From Kitasatospora sp. GAS204B (GTDB lineage: Bacteria; Actinomycetota; Actinomycetes; Streptomycetales; Streptomycetaceae): a stretch of DNA of 64,000 bases. Both the position numbers and the translations under genes were made by a program. Location: NCBI RefSeq assembly GCF_029892155.1, contig NZ_JARZAG010000027.1, forward strand, positions 1 to 64,000, in the 5' to 3' direction. The notes below the pieces were generated by a model that was given only the letters and a program-made list of their open reading frames with translations, was not told the origin of the DNA and did no database searches. Every line of letters begins with the position of its first letter. Position 1 is the stretch's first letter. Of this stretch, positions 24,351 to 32,460 are shown one piece after another.

Positions 24351-25177
24351 ACAACCTGCACCGCGAGCTGGCCCCGGTCTCCGCCGAGGCCTGGGCGGAG
24401 ATCGAGGAGGAGGCCCGGCGCACCTTCACCCTGCACCTGGCCGGGCGCCGGGTGGTCGACCTGGCCGGACCGGCCGGTCCCGGGCTGGCGGCGGTCGGCA
24501 ACGGCCACCGGAGCGAGATCGCCGCGCTGGTGCCGGGGACCGAGGCGTACGCGCGCCAGTCGCGCCCGGTGGTCGAGCTGCGGGCGCCGTTCACCCTGAG
24601 CCGGGAGGCCGTCGACGCCGTGGAGCGCGGCGCCAAGGACTCCGACTGGCAGCCGGTCAAGGACGCCGCCCGCACCATCGCGCTGGCCGAGGACACCGCG
24701 ATCTTCGACGGCTGGTCGGCCGCCGGCATCACCGGGGTGCGCGCCGGTTCGCAGAACCCGTCGCTCTCGCTGCCCGCCGAGGTGGTCGACTACCCGGACG
24801 CGGTCAGCCGGGCGCTCAGCACGCTGCGGCTGGCCGGCGTGGACGGCCCCTACTCGCTGCTGCTCGGCGCCGACGCCTACACGGCGGTGAACGAGACCTC
24901 CAACCACGGCTACCCGGTGCGCCAGCACCTGGCCCGGGTGGTCACCGGCGAGATCATCTGGGCGCCGGCGCTGAAGGGCGCGGTGGTGCTCTCCACCCGA
25001 GGCGGTGACTTCGAGCTGTACCTGGGCCAGGACCTCTCGATCGGCTACCTCGGCCACGACGCCGACTCGGTGCGGCTCTACCTGCAGGAGTCGCTGACCT
25101 TCGCGCTCTACTCGCCGGAGGCCGCGGTCACCTTCACCGACCTGCCCGCCGGTTTCGCCGCCGCGTCCAAGGGCTGA
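24347..25177 (+). CDS. enc: Family 1 encapsulin shell protein
   Basis: A 276-residue HK97-fold encapsulin (linocin M18 family), expected to form a 60-subunit T=1 compartment loaded with the DyP enzyme encoded just upstream. Family blocks include NLHRELAPVSAEAWAEIEEE at the N-terminus (where cargo peptides bind), GRRVVDLAGPAG, FTLSREAVDAVERGAKDSDW, EDTAIFDGW, and the C-terminal QDLSIGYLGHD with FALYSPEAAV. Full length with no gaps. It overlaps dyP by 4 bases. The operon with gnd suggests a role in peroxide or redox stress, but the physiological substrate of encapsulated DyPs is unsettled. Confidence 0.95.
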   Translation: MNNLHRELAPVSAEAWAEIEEEARRTFTLHLAGRRVVDLAGPAGPGLAAVGNGHRSEIAALVPGTEAYARQSRPVVELRAPFTLSREAVDAVERGAKDSDWQPVKDAARTIALAEDTAIFDGWSAAGITGVRAGSQNPSLSLPAEVVDYPDAVSRALSTLRLAGVDGPYSLLLGADAYTAVNETSNHGYPVRQHLARVVTGEIIWAPALKGAVVLSTRGGDFELYLGQDLSIGYLGHDADSVRLYLQESLTFALYSPEAAVTFTDLPAGFAAASKG

Positions 25178-25190
25178 CGGGCAGCTTGCT

Positions 25191-25203
25191 TGACGGACCG
25201 TCA
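25191..25203. repeat. TGACG-N3-CGTCA palindrome on a stop codon
   Basis: TGACGGACCGTCA; bases 25201-25203 are the complement of the NUDIX gene stop codon. It lies 14 bases after the encapsulin stop and may help end both transcripts. Confidence 0.7.
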
Positions 25204-25629
25204 GAAACGCCGTAGGTCGACCAGGGCGAGGGTGGCGTCGAGTTGGGTGTGGCGAGGCGTCGGGAGCTCGGCCGGGGCGAACCAGCCGAGCGCGTCGAAC
25301 TTGTGCGGCTCGCCGATCGCCACCGCCGCCGGGTCGACCCGCACCGCGCAGACCACCGCGACCCAGTGCGAGTCGACCGGCTCGCCGCGCAGCACGTTCC
25401 GCACTCCGAGCACGCTGATCGCCAGCGCCTCGGTCGCGTACTCCTCGCGCACCTCGCGGGTCACCGCCGCCTCGAAGCTCTCGCCGAACTCCAGCGCGCC
25501 CGCCCCGCAGTCCCAGCGCCCCGGTTCGTCGCGCGCCCCGGCCGCCCGCCGGGCGAGCAGCAGCCGCCCGGCGCCGTCGTGGCAGACGAAGACGCAGGAC
25601 ACGCCGATCCGCTTCTGCTGATCACCCAT
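25201..25629 (-). CDS. NUDIX hydrolase
   Basis: A 142-residue NUDIX-fold pyrophosphohydrolase. The Nudix box spans GALEFGESFEAAVTREVREE with the catalytic REVREE; the Gly that normally follows is Ala (YATEA). The family acts on nucleoside diphosphates linked to another group; the MutT-like compact form and VSCVFVCHDGAGRLLLARR start are typical of sanitising or generic NUDIX enzymes. The start overlaps the stop of the HAD gene (ATGA), so the two are translationally coupled. Confidence 0.88.
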   Translation of the reverse strand: MGDQQKRIGVSCVFVCHDGAGRLLLARRAAGARDEPGRWDCGAGALEFGESFEAAVTREVREEYATEALAISVLGVRNVLRGEPVDSHWVAVVCAVRVDPAAVAIGEPHKFDALGWFAPAELPTPRHTQLDATLALVDLRRF

Positions 25630-26324
25630 CAGAAGTGCTCGCCGAGCTCGGTGAAGGCGGCCAGCCGCAGCACCCCGGTGTCGTGCGGGTCGAGCTCGAC
25701 GTCGTTCTCCAGCACCCAGGTGTGCTGGTGCGGGATGAACACCGCGTTCAGCCCGGCGCGCCGGGCGGGCACGATGTCGGACTTCGGCGAGTTGCCGATC
25801 ATCCAACTGCGCTCCGGCACGAGCCCGTGCTGTTCGGCCAGCCGCCGGTAGGCCGCAACATCCTTCTCCGGCACGATGTGCACCGCCCGGAACCGCCCCG
25901 CCAGCCCCGAGGCCTCGATCTTGGCCTGCTGCTCGGCGCGGTCGCCCTTGGTGAGCAGCAGCAACTCATGCCGCTCGGCGAGCGCGCCCAGCGTCTCGGC
26001 CACGCCCGGGATCAGCTCCACCTCGGCTCTGCTGACCGTGGCGGCCAGCGCCTCGCAGCGCGCCCGCTCGGCCGGGCTGGCAGGACGCCCGTGCAGCCGC
26101 TCGAAGCACTCGCCGAGACTGCGCAGGAAGACCTGCGACCCGTACCCGTGGACGGCCGCGTTCGCCGCCTCGATCGCGTCCAGCACCGAGCGGGCGGCGG
26201 CCCGGTCGGCTGCGGGCGGGACCACCTCGTCCAGGAAGGCCTCGATCGCCCGCTCGAAGCGGATGTTGTTCTCCCAGAGCGTGTCGTCGGCATCGAACAC
26301 CAGGACCTGATCGTCACGTCGCAT
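25629..26324 (-). CDS. HAD-family hydrolase
   Basis: A 231-residue haloacid dehalogenase-superfamily phosphatase. Motif I is VFDADDTLWENN (nucleophile Asp at about residue 10), motif II is LLLTKGD (about 120-126), motif III is a Lys in the PEKDVAAYRR segment, and motif IV is IGNSPKSDIVPA. A helical cap of about 90 residues sits between motifs I and II (C1 type). The substrate is unknown. It heads a two-gene operon with the NUDIX gene. Confidence 0.9.
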   Translation of the reverse strand: MRRDDQVLVFDADDTLWENNIRFERAIEAFLDEVVPPAADRAAARSVLDAIEAANAAVHGYGSQVFLRSLGECFERLHGRPASPAERARCEALAATVSRAEVELIPGVAETLGALAERHELLLLTKGDRAEQQAKIEASGLAGRFRAVHIVPEKDVAAYRRLAEQHGLVPERSWMIGNSPKSDIVPARRAGLNAVFIPHQHTWVLENDVELDPHDTGVLRLAAFTELGEHF

Positions 26325-26463
26325 CCGGACACCGTACGTGGGACGGGCGCGCGGGAGCAGCCCGTTTTCCGGCGGTGGGGGAGCGGACCCTTGGTCCTGT
26401 CGTCAAACCCCCTTCGTTCGCCCGGGCGCCGCTCCTTGACGGGCAAAGGTTGCCTGACGCGGC

Positions 26464-27678
26464 CTAGTGCAGGCCCGCGCGCAGGTTGGTGATCCGGGTG
26501 ATGGCTGCGGTGAAGTCGGCCCGGTCCAGGCGGCCGGTGGTGAGGGCGTCGGCGAGGGCGGTGGTGGCGTCCTGGCCCTGGGTGGGGTTCTGGGCGGAGC
26601 AGAGCAGCAGGTCCATGCCCGCCAGGGCGGCGGAGACGGCCCGTTGGCCGGTGGTGCCGTAGGGGTGCAGGGCGCCGGCTTCGAGGGCGTCGGTGACGGT
26701 CACGCCGTGGAAGCCGAGGCGGTCGCGCAGTTCGCCGCCGACCACGGTCGGTGACAGGCCGGCCGGGTGGTCCGGGTCGAGCGCGGGGTAGACGGCCCAG
26801 GAGACCATCACCAGGTCGACCCCGGCGGCGATCGCGGCGGGGTAGGGGGTCTCGTCGGCCTCGGCCAGCCGGGTCCGCGAGGCGGCCAGGGTGGCCGGCC
26901 CGCTGTCCGTGTCGGCGCCGGCGGGTGCGGTGCCCAGGCCCGGGAAGTGCTTGGCGGTCGCGGCCACCCCGGCCTGCCGCTGGGCACTGATGAAGGCGGC
27001 GCCGAGCGCGGCCACGGCCGTCGGGTCATGGCTGTAGGAGCGCTGGGTGGCGTCGATGAAGTCGCCGTCCTGGGCGTAGACGTCCAGCACCGGGGCGAGG
27101 TTGACGTTCAGGCCGGCGGCGGCGAGGTTCCGGGCGGCGGCGGTGCCGGCCGCGCGCGCGGCCGCCAGCGGCTCCGCCGACTGGCCGACGGCGCGTGCCG
27201 ACAGCTCCGGCGCCCCGGGCAACCGTCGGATCCGGCCGCCCTCCTGATCGGTCATCAGCAGCAGCGGCAGCCGGATCGGGCTCTGCTGCTGCGCTTGGCG
27301 CAACGCCTCGACCGAGTTGCGGAACGCCTCGGGGTCGGCGGTGTTGGACTCGAAGAAGATCACCCCGGCGGCCCGCCCGGAGCGCACGGCGGTGATCAGC
27401 GACTCCGGCACGGTGGGACCGGGGTAGGAGTAGACGACGCGTTGGCCGGCCAGCTGATCGGAGGTCAGGGCGGGTGCGGCGGTCGAGGTCAGCGAGGCGG
27501 GCGGGGCGAGCGAGGGTGCGGCGGAGGGCGACCCGGCGGGGGACGGCTTGGTGGCGGAGGGTGACCCGGCGGAGGCGGCGGAGGGTCCGGCCGCCGTCGC
27601 GCGCGGCGGCGCGGCCGGGGCGCAGCCGCTCAGCAGCAGCGCGAGCGTGCCGAGCAGCCAGCGGCGGGGTGGTTCCAT
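26464..27678 (-). CDS. GH3 beta-N-acetylhexosaminidase-like lipoprotein
   Basis: A 404-residue secreted glycoside hydrolase family 3 enzyme. Lipobox LLSGC near residue 20 marks it as a lipoprotein; a Ser/Pro/Ala-rich linker follows. The catalytic domain has TDQEGGRIRRL, AGLNVNLAPVLDV, KHFPGLGTAPAGADTD (the NagZ-type loop carrying the His/Asp acid-base pair, KHFPG), and VTDALEAGAL with the nucleophile Asp. It likely trims N-acetylglucosamine from chitin or peptidoglycan fragments. ATG 27678 gives the signal peptide; longer readings enter the upstream palindrome. nagB under a dre site elsewhere in the window acts on the product sugar. Confidence 0.9.
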   Translation of the reverse strand: MEPPRRWLLGTLALLLSGCAPAAPPRATAAGPSAASAGSPSATKPSPAGSPSAAPSLAPPASLTSTAAPALTSDQLAGQRVVYSYPGPTVPESLITAVRSGRAAGVIFFESNTADPEAFRNSVEALRQAQQQSPIRLPLLLMTDQEGGRIRRLPGAPELSARAVGQSAEPLAAARAAGTAAARNLAAAGLNVNLAPVLDVYAQDGDFIDATQRSYSHDPTAVAALGAAFISAQRQAGVAATAKHFPGLGTAPAGADTDSGPATLAASRTRLAEADETPYPAAIAAGVDLVMVSWAVYPALDPDHPAGLSPTVVGGELRDRLGFHGVTVTDALEAGALHPYGTTGQRAVSAALAGMDLLLCSAQNPTQGQDATTALADALTTGRLDRADFTAAITRITNLRAGLH

Positions 27679-27832
27679 GACGTGATGTCCTTCGGGTGGG
27701 CCGACTCGTCTGTTCGAGCATCGCTCACCAGAGCGGACAAGGCGCGCAAGGCCGGACAAACGTCTTCGTGTCGGGCCACCCGAGCGCACCGACCGGCGGG
27801 CCGTCAGTGCGACGGCGGCCCGCCAGGGCGCC

Positions 27833-27880
27833 GATGACGGTGGGTCCCGGAGCGAACACGCTCCGGGACCCACCGTCATC
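27833..27880. terminator. Perfect 22-bp hairpin
   Basis: Arms 27833-27854 and 27859-27880 are perfectly complementary around the loop AACA; the left arm starts GATGACGGTGGGTCCC. It lies 14 bases past the stop of the leftward small gene at 27895. Confidence 0.88.
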
Positions 27881-27894
27881 CCGTTGCACCCAGG

Positions 27895-28182
27895 TCAGCT
27901 CACCGGGCCGCCCCAGGCCTCCCGGAAGGGCGAGACCGCAGAGGAGCGGGCCTGTGGCAGCGGTACCGCGTGCAGGCACTGGTGCTGGTGCCCCGCGTCG
28001 GCATCGAGCAGGCTGGCCACGCCGCCTGCGTCGATGGTGACCTCGAAATCCCCGGAGCTGTCGGTATAGACGGCATGACCGGCCGTGGTCCTCGGTGTCC
28101 AGTGCACCACGACCACGGTGGTGGGCCCGTGCCGACCGGCCTGGCCTGGCAGGGAGACTGCATAGCGCTGGACGGGTTCCAC
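27895..28182 (-). CDS. Small protein resembling DUF6296
   Basis: A 95-residue protein that looks like the DUF6296 proteins that are numerous in Kitasatospora and related genomes: RYAVSLPGQAG near the start, TTVVVVHWTPRTTAGHAVYTD, then a short SGDFEVTIDAGGVASLL beta segment. The C-terminal half (GHQHQCLHAVPLPQ on) is less conserved. GTG 28182 has GAGGAGG 8 bases upstream. No known function. Name is from memory of the pattern, not a search. Confidence 0.65.
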   Translation of the reverse strand: MEPVQRYAVSLPGQAGRHGPTTVVVVHWTPRTTAGHAVYTDSSGDFEVTIDAGGVASLLDADAGHQHQCLHAVPLPQARSSAVSPFREAWGGPVS

Positions 28183-28374
28183 GATCGGACCTCCTCAAGA
28201 CCGGCGAACCGGGTGGCCCGGACCGCCGTCCGGGCCGATCCCTCAGCGTCTGCCCAACAATCCGCCGTTCAATCCCATTTTGGCATGGCCACTACGCCGC
28301 AGATCAGATCATCACAACAAAATACGGTCGATTTCGTCGTGGCCACACCGAGGTCGGCGCGGCGAATCGGATCG

Positions 28375-28788
28375 CTAGCCGGGAAAGGCGTAGACCGTGC
28401 TCGCCTGGGCGGCCGGCTCCTGCTCGCCCTCGGCGGTCAGAACGACCTCGGTGAAGGCGAGGCGGCGGCCCAGCTTGGTCACCCGGGCCGCCACCAGGAC
28501 GTCCGCCCCGACGACGGCGCGCTGGAAGCTGGTCGACTGCTGGATCGTGGTCATCGGGCCGAAGCCGCCGAGCGCCGCCGACAGCGCGATCACGGTCGCG
28601 GTGTCCGCCGCCGCCATCAGCGCCTGCCCGGACAGCCCGCCGCCCTCCCGGGCCAGCTCGGGCGACCAGGGCAGCCGCAGCAGCGCCGAGCGCTCGCCGG
28701 TCTCGACCACCTGGAGCCGGAGCGCCCGTACCCAGGGCGCGAAGTTGTCGGCGAGGATCTGGTCCGCTTCGGCACAGGTGAGAGGCAT
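28375..28788 (-). CDS. Hotdog-fold thioesterase (PaaI-like)
   Basis: A 137-residue single hotdog domain. The active-site helix segment EGGGLSGQALMAAADTATVIAL (with the substrate Asp/Glu region) and the strand TTIQQSTSFQRAVVGADVLVAARV are typical of PaaI-type acyl-CoA thioesterases. Acts as a dimer or tetramer on a CoA or ACP thioester of unknown identity. Start ATG 28788. It diverges from the P450 gene with 76 bases between starts; joint control is plausible. Confidence 0.85.
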   Translation of the reverse strand: MPLTCAEADQILADNFAPWVRALRLQVVETGERSALLRLPWSPELAREGGGLSGQALMAAADTATVIALSAALGGFGPMTTIQQSTSFQRAVVGADVLVAARVTKLGRRLAFTEVVLTAEGEQEPAAQASTVYAFPG

Positions 28789-28827
28789 GGCGCCAGTCTC
28801 CAGGAACGGCCGCCTCGCGACCAGGAG

Positions 28828-28856
28828 CTGACAGCCCGTCGCTTCTGTCGTACGGT
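28828..28856 (+). promoter_or_regulatory. SigA-type promoter of the P450 gene
   Basis: CTGACA (28828-28833), 17 bases, TACGGT (28851-28856), then 8 bases to the GTG. Predicted transcription start falls on the start codon, so the P450 mRNA should be leaderless. Confidence 0.6.
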
Positions 28857-28864
28857 CGGTCGTT

Positions 28865-30178
28865 GTGATCCTCGATCAGGCGCGGGTGAATCGGATCTAC
28901 CTGCCCGAGACCTATGCCGAGGGGGTGCCGTACGAGCTGTTCGCGCAGTTGCGCGCGGCGGCGCCGGTCTGCTGGGTCGAGGAGCCCCGAGTGGGCAACT
29001 GGCCCGCCGGGCCCGGGTACTGGGCGGTGCTGCGGCATGCCGATGTCAAACACGTGCTGCGCACGCCGGAGTTGTTCTCCTCACACCTGGGCGCGACCCA
29101 GCTCCGGGACCCGGACTCCCCGGCAGAGCTGGAGTTCGCCCGCACGATGATGCTCAACCAGGATCCACCGGACCATTCCCGGCTGCGCCGCATCGCCGCG
29201 GGGGCTTTCACGCCGCGTGCGCTGGGCGAGTTGGCCAGCGCCGTCGAGCGTCATGCGGCCGAACTGGTGGGCTCGGTCCGGGAGCACGGTGCGGCGGACT
29301 TCGTGCAGTTGGCGGCGGACCTGCCGGCGCGGACGCTGGCCGGGATCATGGGCGTTCCGGAGCAGGACCGGCAGTTGCTGGTGGACTGGGCGAACCGGGT
29401 GATCGGCTACCAGGACGCCGACTACGCCCACTCCAGCACGGCCGATCCGGGTCGGCTGACCGCCCTCGGCCGCGCCGCGCTCGCCCGTCGCCCCAGCACC
29501 GCCCCGAGCACGCCGGACGGCAGGCCCGTCAACCCGCGCTCGCGCGCCGCCCTGGCCGACATGTTCGCCTACGCCCACGCGCTGGCCGAACGACCCCGTC
29601 CCGGCAGCGTGCTCGCCCGGATGAGGGACGGCGGACTGAGTACGGAGGAGTTCGAGACCGCGTTCTTCCTCTTCGCGGTCGCCGGAAACGAGACGGTACG
29701 CAATTCCTTGCCGGGCGGTCTGTACACGCTGCTCAGCCACCCAGCTCAGTACCGACTGCTGGTGGAGCGACCCGAGTTGATCGGCTCGGCGGTCGAGGAG
29801 ATGCTGCGGTTCTGGCCGCCGGTGCTGCATTTTCGGCGCACCGCCACCCGGGACCTCGAGCTGGCGGGTGTGCGGATCCGGCGCGGTGAGAAGGTGGTCG
29901 TCCACCACGCGGCCGCGAATCGCGACGAGACCGTTTTTCCGGTCCCCGACCGTTTCGACATCACGCGAACGCCGAACGACCATGTCAGTTTCGGCTATGG
30001 CCCGCATTTCTGTATCGGGGCGCAACTGGCTCGAATCCAGCTGAGGGCGATGCTTCAGCGGGTCATCGCCGAGTTGCCCGGCCTGGAAGCGGTCCCCGGC
30101 GCCTCACCCACCCGCCTCGTATCGAACTTCCAGAACGGGCTCAAGCAACTGCCGATCCAGTGGCGGCAGGACCAGTGA
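28865..30178 (+). CDS. Cytochrome P450
   Basis: A 437-residue class I bacterial P450. I-helix motif FAVAGNETVRNS (AGNET in place of AGxDT, as in CYP124/125/142-type enzymes), K-helix EEMLRFWPPVLHFRR (ExxR), and heme loop FGYGPHFCIGAQLAR with the Cys ligand. The region ARRPSTAPSTPDGRPVNPRS between G and H helices is a polar loop. Relatives hydroxylate sterols, fatty acids or polyketides; the substrate cannot be fixed. No ferredoxin gene is adjacent. GTG 28865 is probably leaderless. The divergent thioesterase may belong to the same process. Confidence 0.93.
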   Translation: MILDQARVNRIYLPETYAEGVPYELFAQLRAAAPVCWVEEPRVGNWPAGPGYWAVLRHADVKHVLRTPELFSSHLGATQLRDPDSPAELEFARTMMLNQDPPDHSRLRRIAAGAFTPRALGELASAVERHAAELVGSVREHGAADFVQLAADLPARTLAGIMGVPEQDRQLLVDWANRVIGYQDADYAHSSTADPGRLTALGRAALARRPSTAPSTPDGRPVNPRSRAALADMFAYAHALAERPRPGSVLARMRDGGLSTEEFETAFFLFAVAGNETVRNSLPGGLYTLLSHPAQYRLLVERPELIGSAVEEMLRFWPPVLHFRRTATRDLELAGVRIRRGEKVVVHHAAANRDETVFPVPDRFDITRTPNDHVSFGYGPHFCIGAQLARIQLRAMLQRVIAELPGLEAVPGASPTRLVSNFQNGLKQLPIQWRQDQ

Positions 30179-30300
30179 CCACTGACCCTGGCGCATCACC
30201 GACAGACCCGCACCCGCAGCGGATTCTGCGGCCATTCGGTTGATTCTGCGCTGCCGAAAATTCCCTTCCCCCAGGGGGCCGGACCGTTGCTGCCATCGTG

Positions 30301-30351
30301 ATCGGCATCGGCCTGATGCATCGCCCGTGATGCATCGGCATCGGCATCGGC
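30301..30351. repeat. ATCGGC repeats and twin GATGCATC palindromes
   Basis: Two copies of ATCGGC (30301-30312), palindrome GATGCATC (30315-30322), second GATGCATC (30329-30336), then three copies of ATCGGC (30334-30351). The two palindromes are 14 bp apart, over one helical turn. They lie 30 bases upstream of the DUF2079 gene start. Confidence 0.6.
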
Positions 30352-30380
30352 TTCGAGAGCGACTTCCGGAAGGTGTGGAC

Positions 30381-31886
30381 ATGCAGGCACCCCCCACCGG
30401 CAGCACCACCAGGCGTCCACCGCAGCAGTCCGGCCCCGAAAGGCGGGTGCCGCAGCCGTACCTGCTGCCGCCCAGCGTGGGCAGCGCGTGGTGGGTCTGG
30501 GGCCTGGCGGGAGCGTTCTTCATCGTCTACGCGACGCTGTCCGTGCGGATCCATCAGCGGATCCTCTCCAACAGCTATGACCTGGGCATTTTCGAACAGG
30601 TGGTCCGCTCCTACGCGGACGGGCACCTGCCGGTCTCCGAGCTGAAGGCGCCCGGCTTCCCCGTGCTGGGGGACCACTTCTCGCCCGTGCTGGCCTTGGT
30701 GGCCCCGTTCTACTGGGTCTGGCGCACCCCGGTGACGCTGCTCGTGGTGCAGGCCGCGCTGGTCACCGCCGGCATGCTGCCGCTGACCTTCTGGGCCCGG
30801 CGCGCGCTGGGCTCGGGGCCCGCCGCGGTGATCGCCACCTGCTACGGCCTGTCCTGGGGGGTCGCCAGCGCGATCGGTTTCGACTTCCACGAGGTGGCCT
30901 TCGCCGTCCCGCTGCTGGCCCTCTCGCTGGCCGCGCTCGGCGACGGCAGGCTGCGCGCCGCCGCGTACTGGGCGCTGCCGCTGCTGCTCGTGAAGGAGGA
31001 CCTCGGGCTCACGGTGGCGGCCATCGGTCTGGTGATCGCCCGGCGGGGGAGCCGGAGGCTGGGGCTCGGCACGGCCGCGGCCGGTGCGGCCGGGTCGCTG
31101 CTGGCCGTCCTGGTGGTCCTGCCGGCCTTCAACCCGAGCGGGGACTTCGCCTACTGGTCGTACCTCGGCGGCCCGGGCGGCGGCTCAGGCGGCGGGTCGG
31201 GCGACGGCGCGAGCGCGGGCACCGTGCTGGCGGGCCTGCTGTACAAGGGCACGGTCGGGTTGGTCACCCCCGAGGCCAAGGCGACGACGCTGGTGCTGGT
31301 GCTGGCCCCCACGCTCTTCCTGGCGTTGCGTTCCTCGCTGGTGTGGGTCGCGGTGCCGACGCTGGTATGGCGGTTCGTCTCGACCAACTCGGTCCACTGG
31401 GGCACCGCTTACCACTACTCGCTGGTGCTGATGCCGATCGTCTTCGCCGCCTTCGTCGAGGCGCTGGCGGCTCGGCGCGCGCAGGAGGGCAGCGTGCGGC
31501 GATACCTGCTGGGCGCGGCGGCGGTCTGCCTGCTGCTGGTGCCGCAGTTCCCCTTCTGGCAACTGGTCCAGCCGGCCACCTGGCGGACCGACCCCCGGCT
31601 CGCCGTCGCCCACCGGCTGATGGACCGCATCCCGGACGGCGCCACGGTCCAGGCCTCCACCCTGCTGGTGCCCCAGCTCACCAACCGCACCACCGTCGCC
31701 CTCTTCGGCTGGGAACCCAGCCGGCCCGACCCGCAGTGGATCCTGGTGGACACCTGGACACCGTGGAACAAGCGCTGGCCGCTGACCACCGAGATCGAGC
31801 AGAACCGGCTCAACTGGCACCGCGCGCACGGGTACCGCGACGTCGCCGACGAGGACGGCTACGTGCTGCTCACCCGGACCGGCTGA
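30381..31886 (+). CDS. DUF2079 family membrane protein
   Basis: A 501-residue polytopic membrane protein of the DUF2079 family with about ten predicted helices, related to GT-C-fold glycosyltransferases. Family segments: NSYDLGIFEQVVRSYADGHLP (about residues 65-85), GDHFSPVLALVAPFYW, GFDFHEVAFAVPLLALSLAA and LLLVKEDLG; the C-terminal 90 residues are soluble with HRLMDRIPDGATVQASTLLVPQL. A polar Gly/Ser loop GGGSGGGSGDG interrupts the middle. ATG 30381 follows GGAAGG. A headless gene remnant follows immediately. Confidence 0.85.
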   Translation: MQAPPTGSTTRRPPQQSGPERRVPQPYLLPPSVGSAWWVWGLAGAFFIVYATLSVRIHQRILSNSYDLGIFEQVVRSYADGHLPVSELKAPGFPVLGDHFSPVLALVAPFYWVWRTPVTLLVVQAALVTAGMLPLTFWARRALGSGPAAVIATCYGLSWGVASAIGFDFHEVAFAVPLLALSLAALGDGRLRAAAYWALPLLLVKEDLGLTVAAIGLVIARRGSRRLGLGTAAAGAAGSLLAVLVVLPAFNPSGDFAYWSYLGGPGGGSGGGSGDGASAGTVLAGLLYKGTVGLVTPEAKATTLVLVLAPTLFLALRSSLVWVAVPTLVWRFVSTNSVHWGTAYHYSLVLMPIVFAAFVEALAARRAQEGSVRRYLLGAAAVCLLLVPQFPFWQLVQPATWRTDPRLAVAHRLMDRIPDGATVQASTLLVPQLTNRTTVALFGWEPSRPDPQWILVDTWTPWNKRWPLTTEIEQNRLNWHRAHGYRDVADEDGYVLLTRTG

Positions 31887-32386
31887 ACGGCTCGAACACG
31901 GGCGCGACCGGTAATACCGGTGCGACGGGCAACACCGGCGCCGCCGGACCGTGCGCGGACTTGTCCAACGTCATCCACGGCTCGATCCTCTACACCGCTG
32001 CGGTCAAGAGCGGCCACATCGACCTCGGCAGCGCGAAGACGAGCAGCCCGACGACCGGCGTCGCCTGGACGACCACCCAGGCATTCCCCGCCGGCGCCGC
32101 CCCCGCCTGCGGGGTGACCATCGCGGACATGGGCAACCACATCTTCGTGGAGGGGAGCGACACCAACGGCGTGATCTACGGCACCACCTGCGACTTCGCC
32201 ACAGCCGACAACAGCACCCCGGTGGCCTGCCCGAACGCGTGGACCGCGATCACCGCCCAGCCGAACGCCCCACGGCGCTCCGGCGCCCCGCCCTTCGGCG
32301 TGGCGGTGCAGCACCGCCCGGGCCCCGCGCAGCAGACGCGGTCGATCAAGGTGATCTGGGAGCCGTACGTCCGCCGTACCTCCTGA
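31887..32386 (+). pseudogene. 5'-truncated collagen-like repeat protein
   Basis: Directly after the DUF2079 stop an open frame without any ATG, GTG or TTG start begins in collagen-like GATGNT triplet repeats (about four Gly-X-Y rounds) and runs into a globular domain: PCADLSNVIHGSILYTAAVK, TFDF-type CGVTIADMGNHIFVEG, NGVIYGTTCDFAT, FGVAVQHRPGPAQQTRSIKV and a natural stop at 32386. The domain is intact and the codon use normal, but signal peptide and start are missing. It looks like the tail of a secreted collagen-like protein whose 5' part was deleted by fusion with the DUF2079 gene. A CTG-initiated gene is the alternative. A perfect hairpin follows. Confidence 0.6.
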
Positions 32387-32402
32387 CCCACCCCTGATCC
32401 GC

Positions 32403-32450
32403 CCTCAGCCGCCTGCCCCCGGCCACCGCGCCGGGGGCAGGCGGCTGAGG
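32403..32450. terminator. Perfect 21-bp hairpin
   Basis: Arms 32403-32423 and 32430-32450 are perfectly complementary, loop CACCGC. It separates the convergent collagen-like remnant and DUF5954-like gene. Confidence 0.88.
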
Positions 32451-32460
32451 TGGCCGGGGG

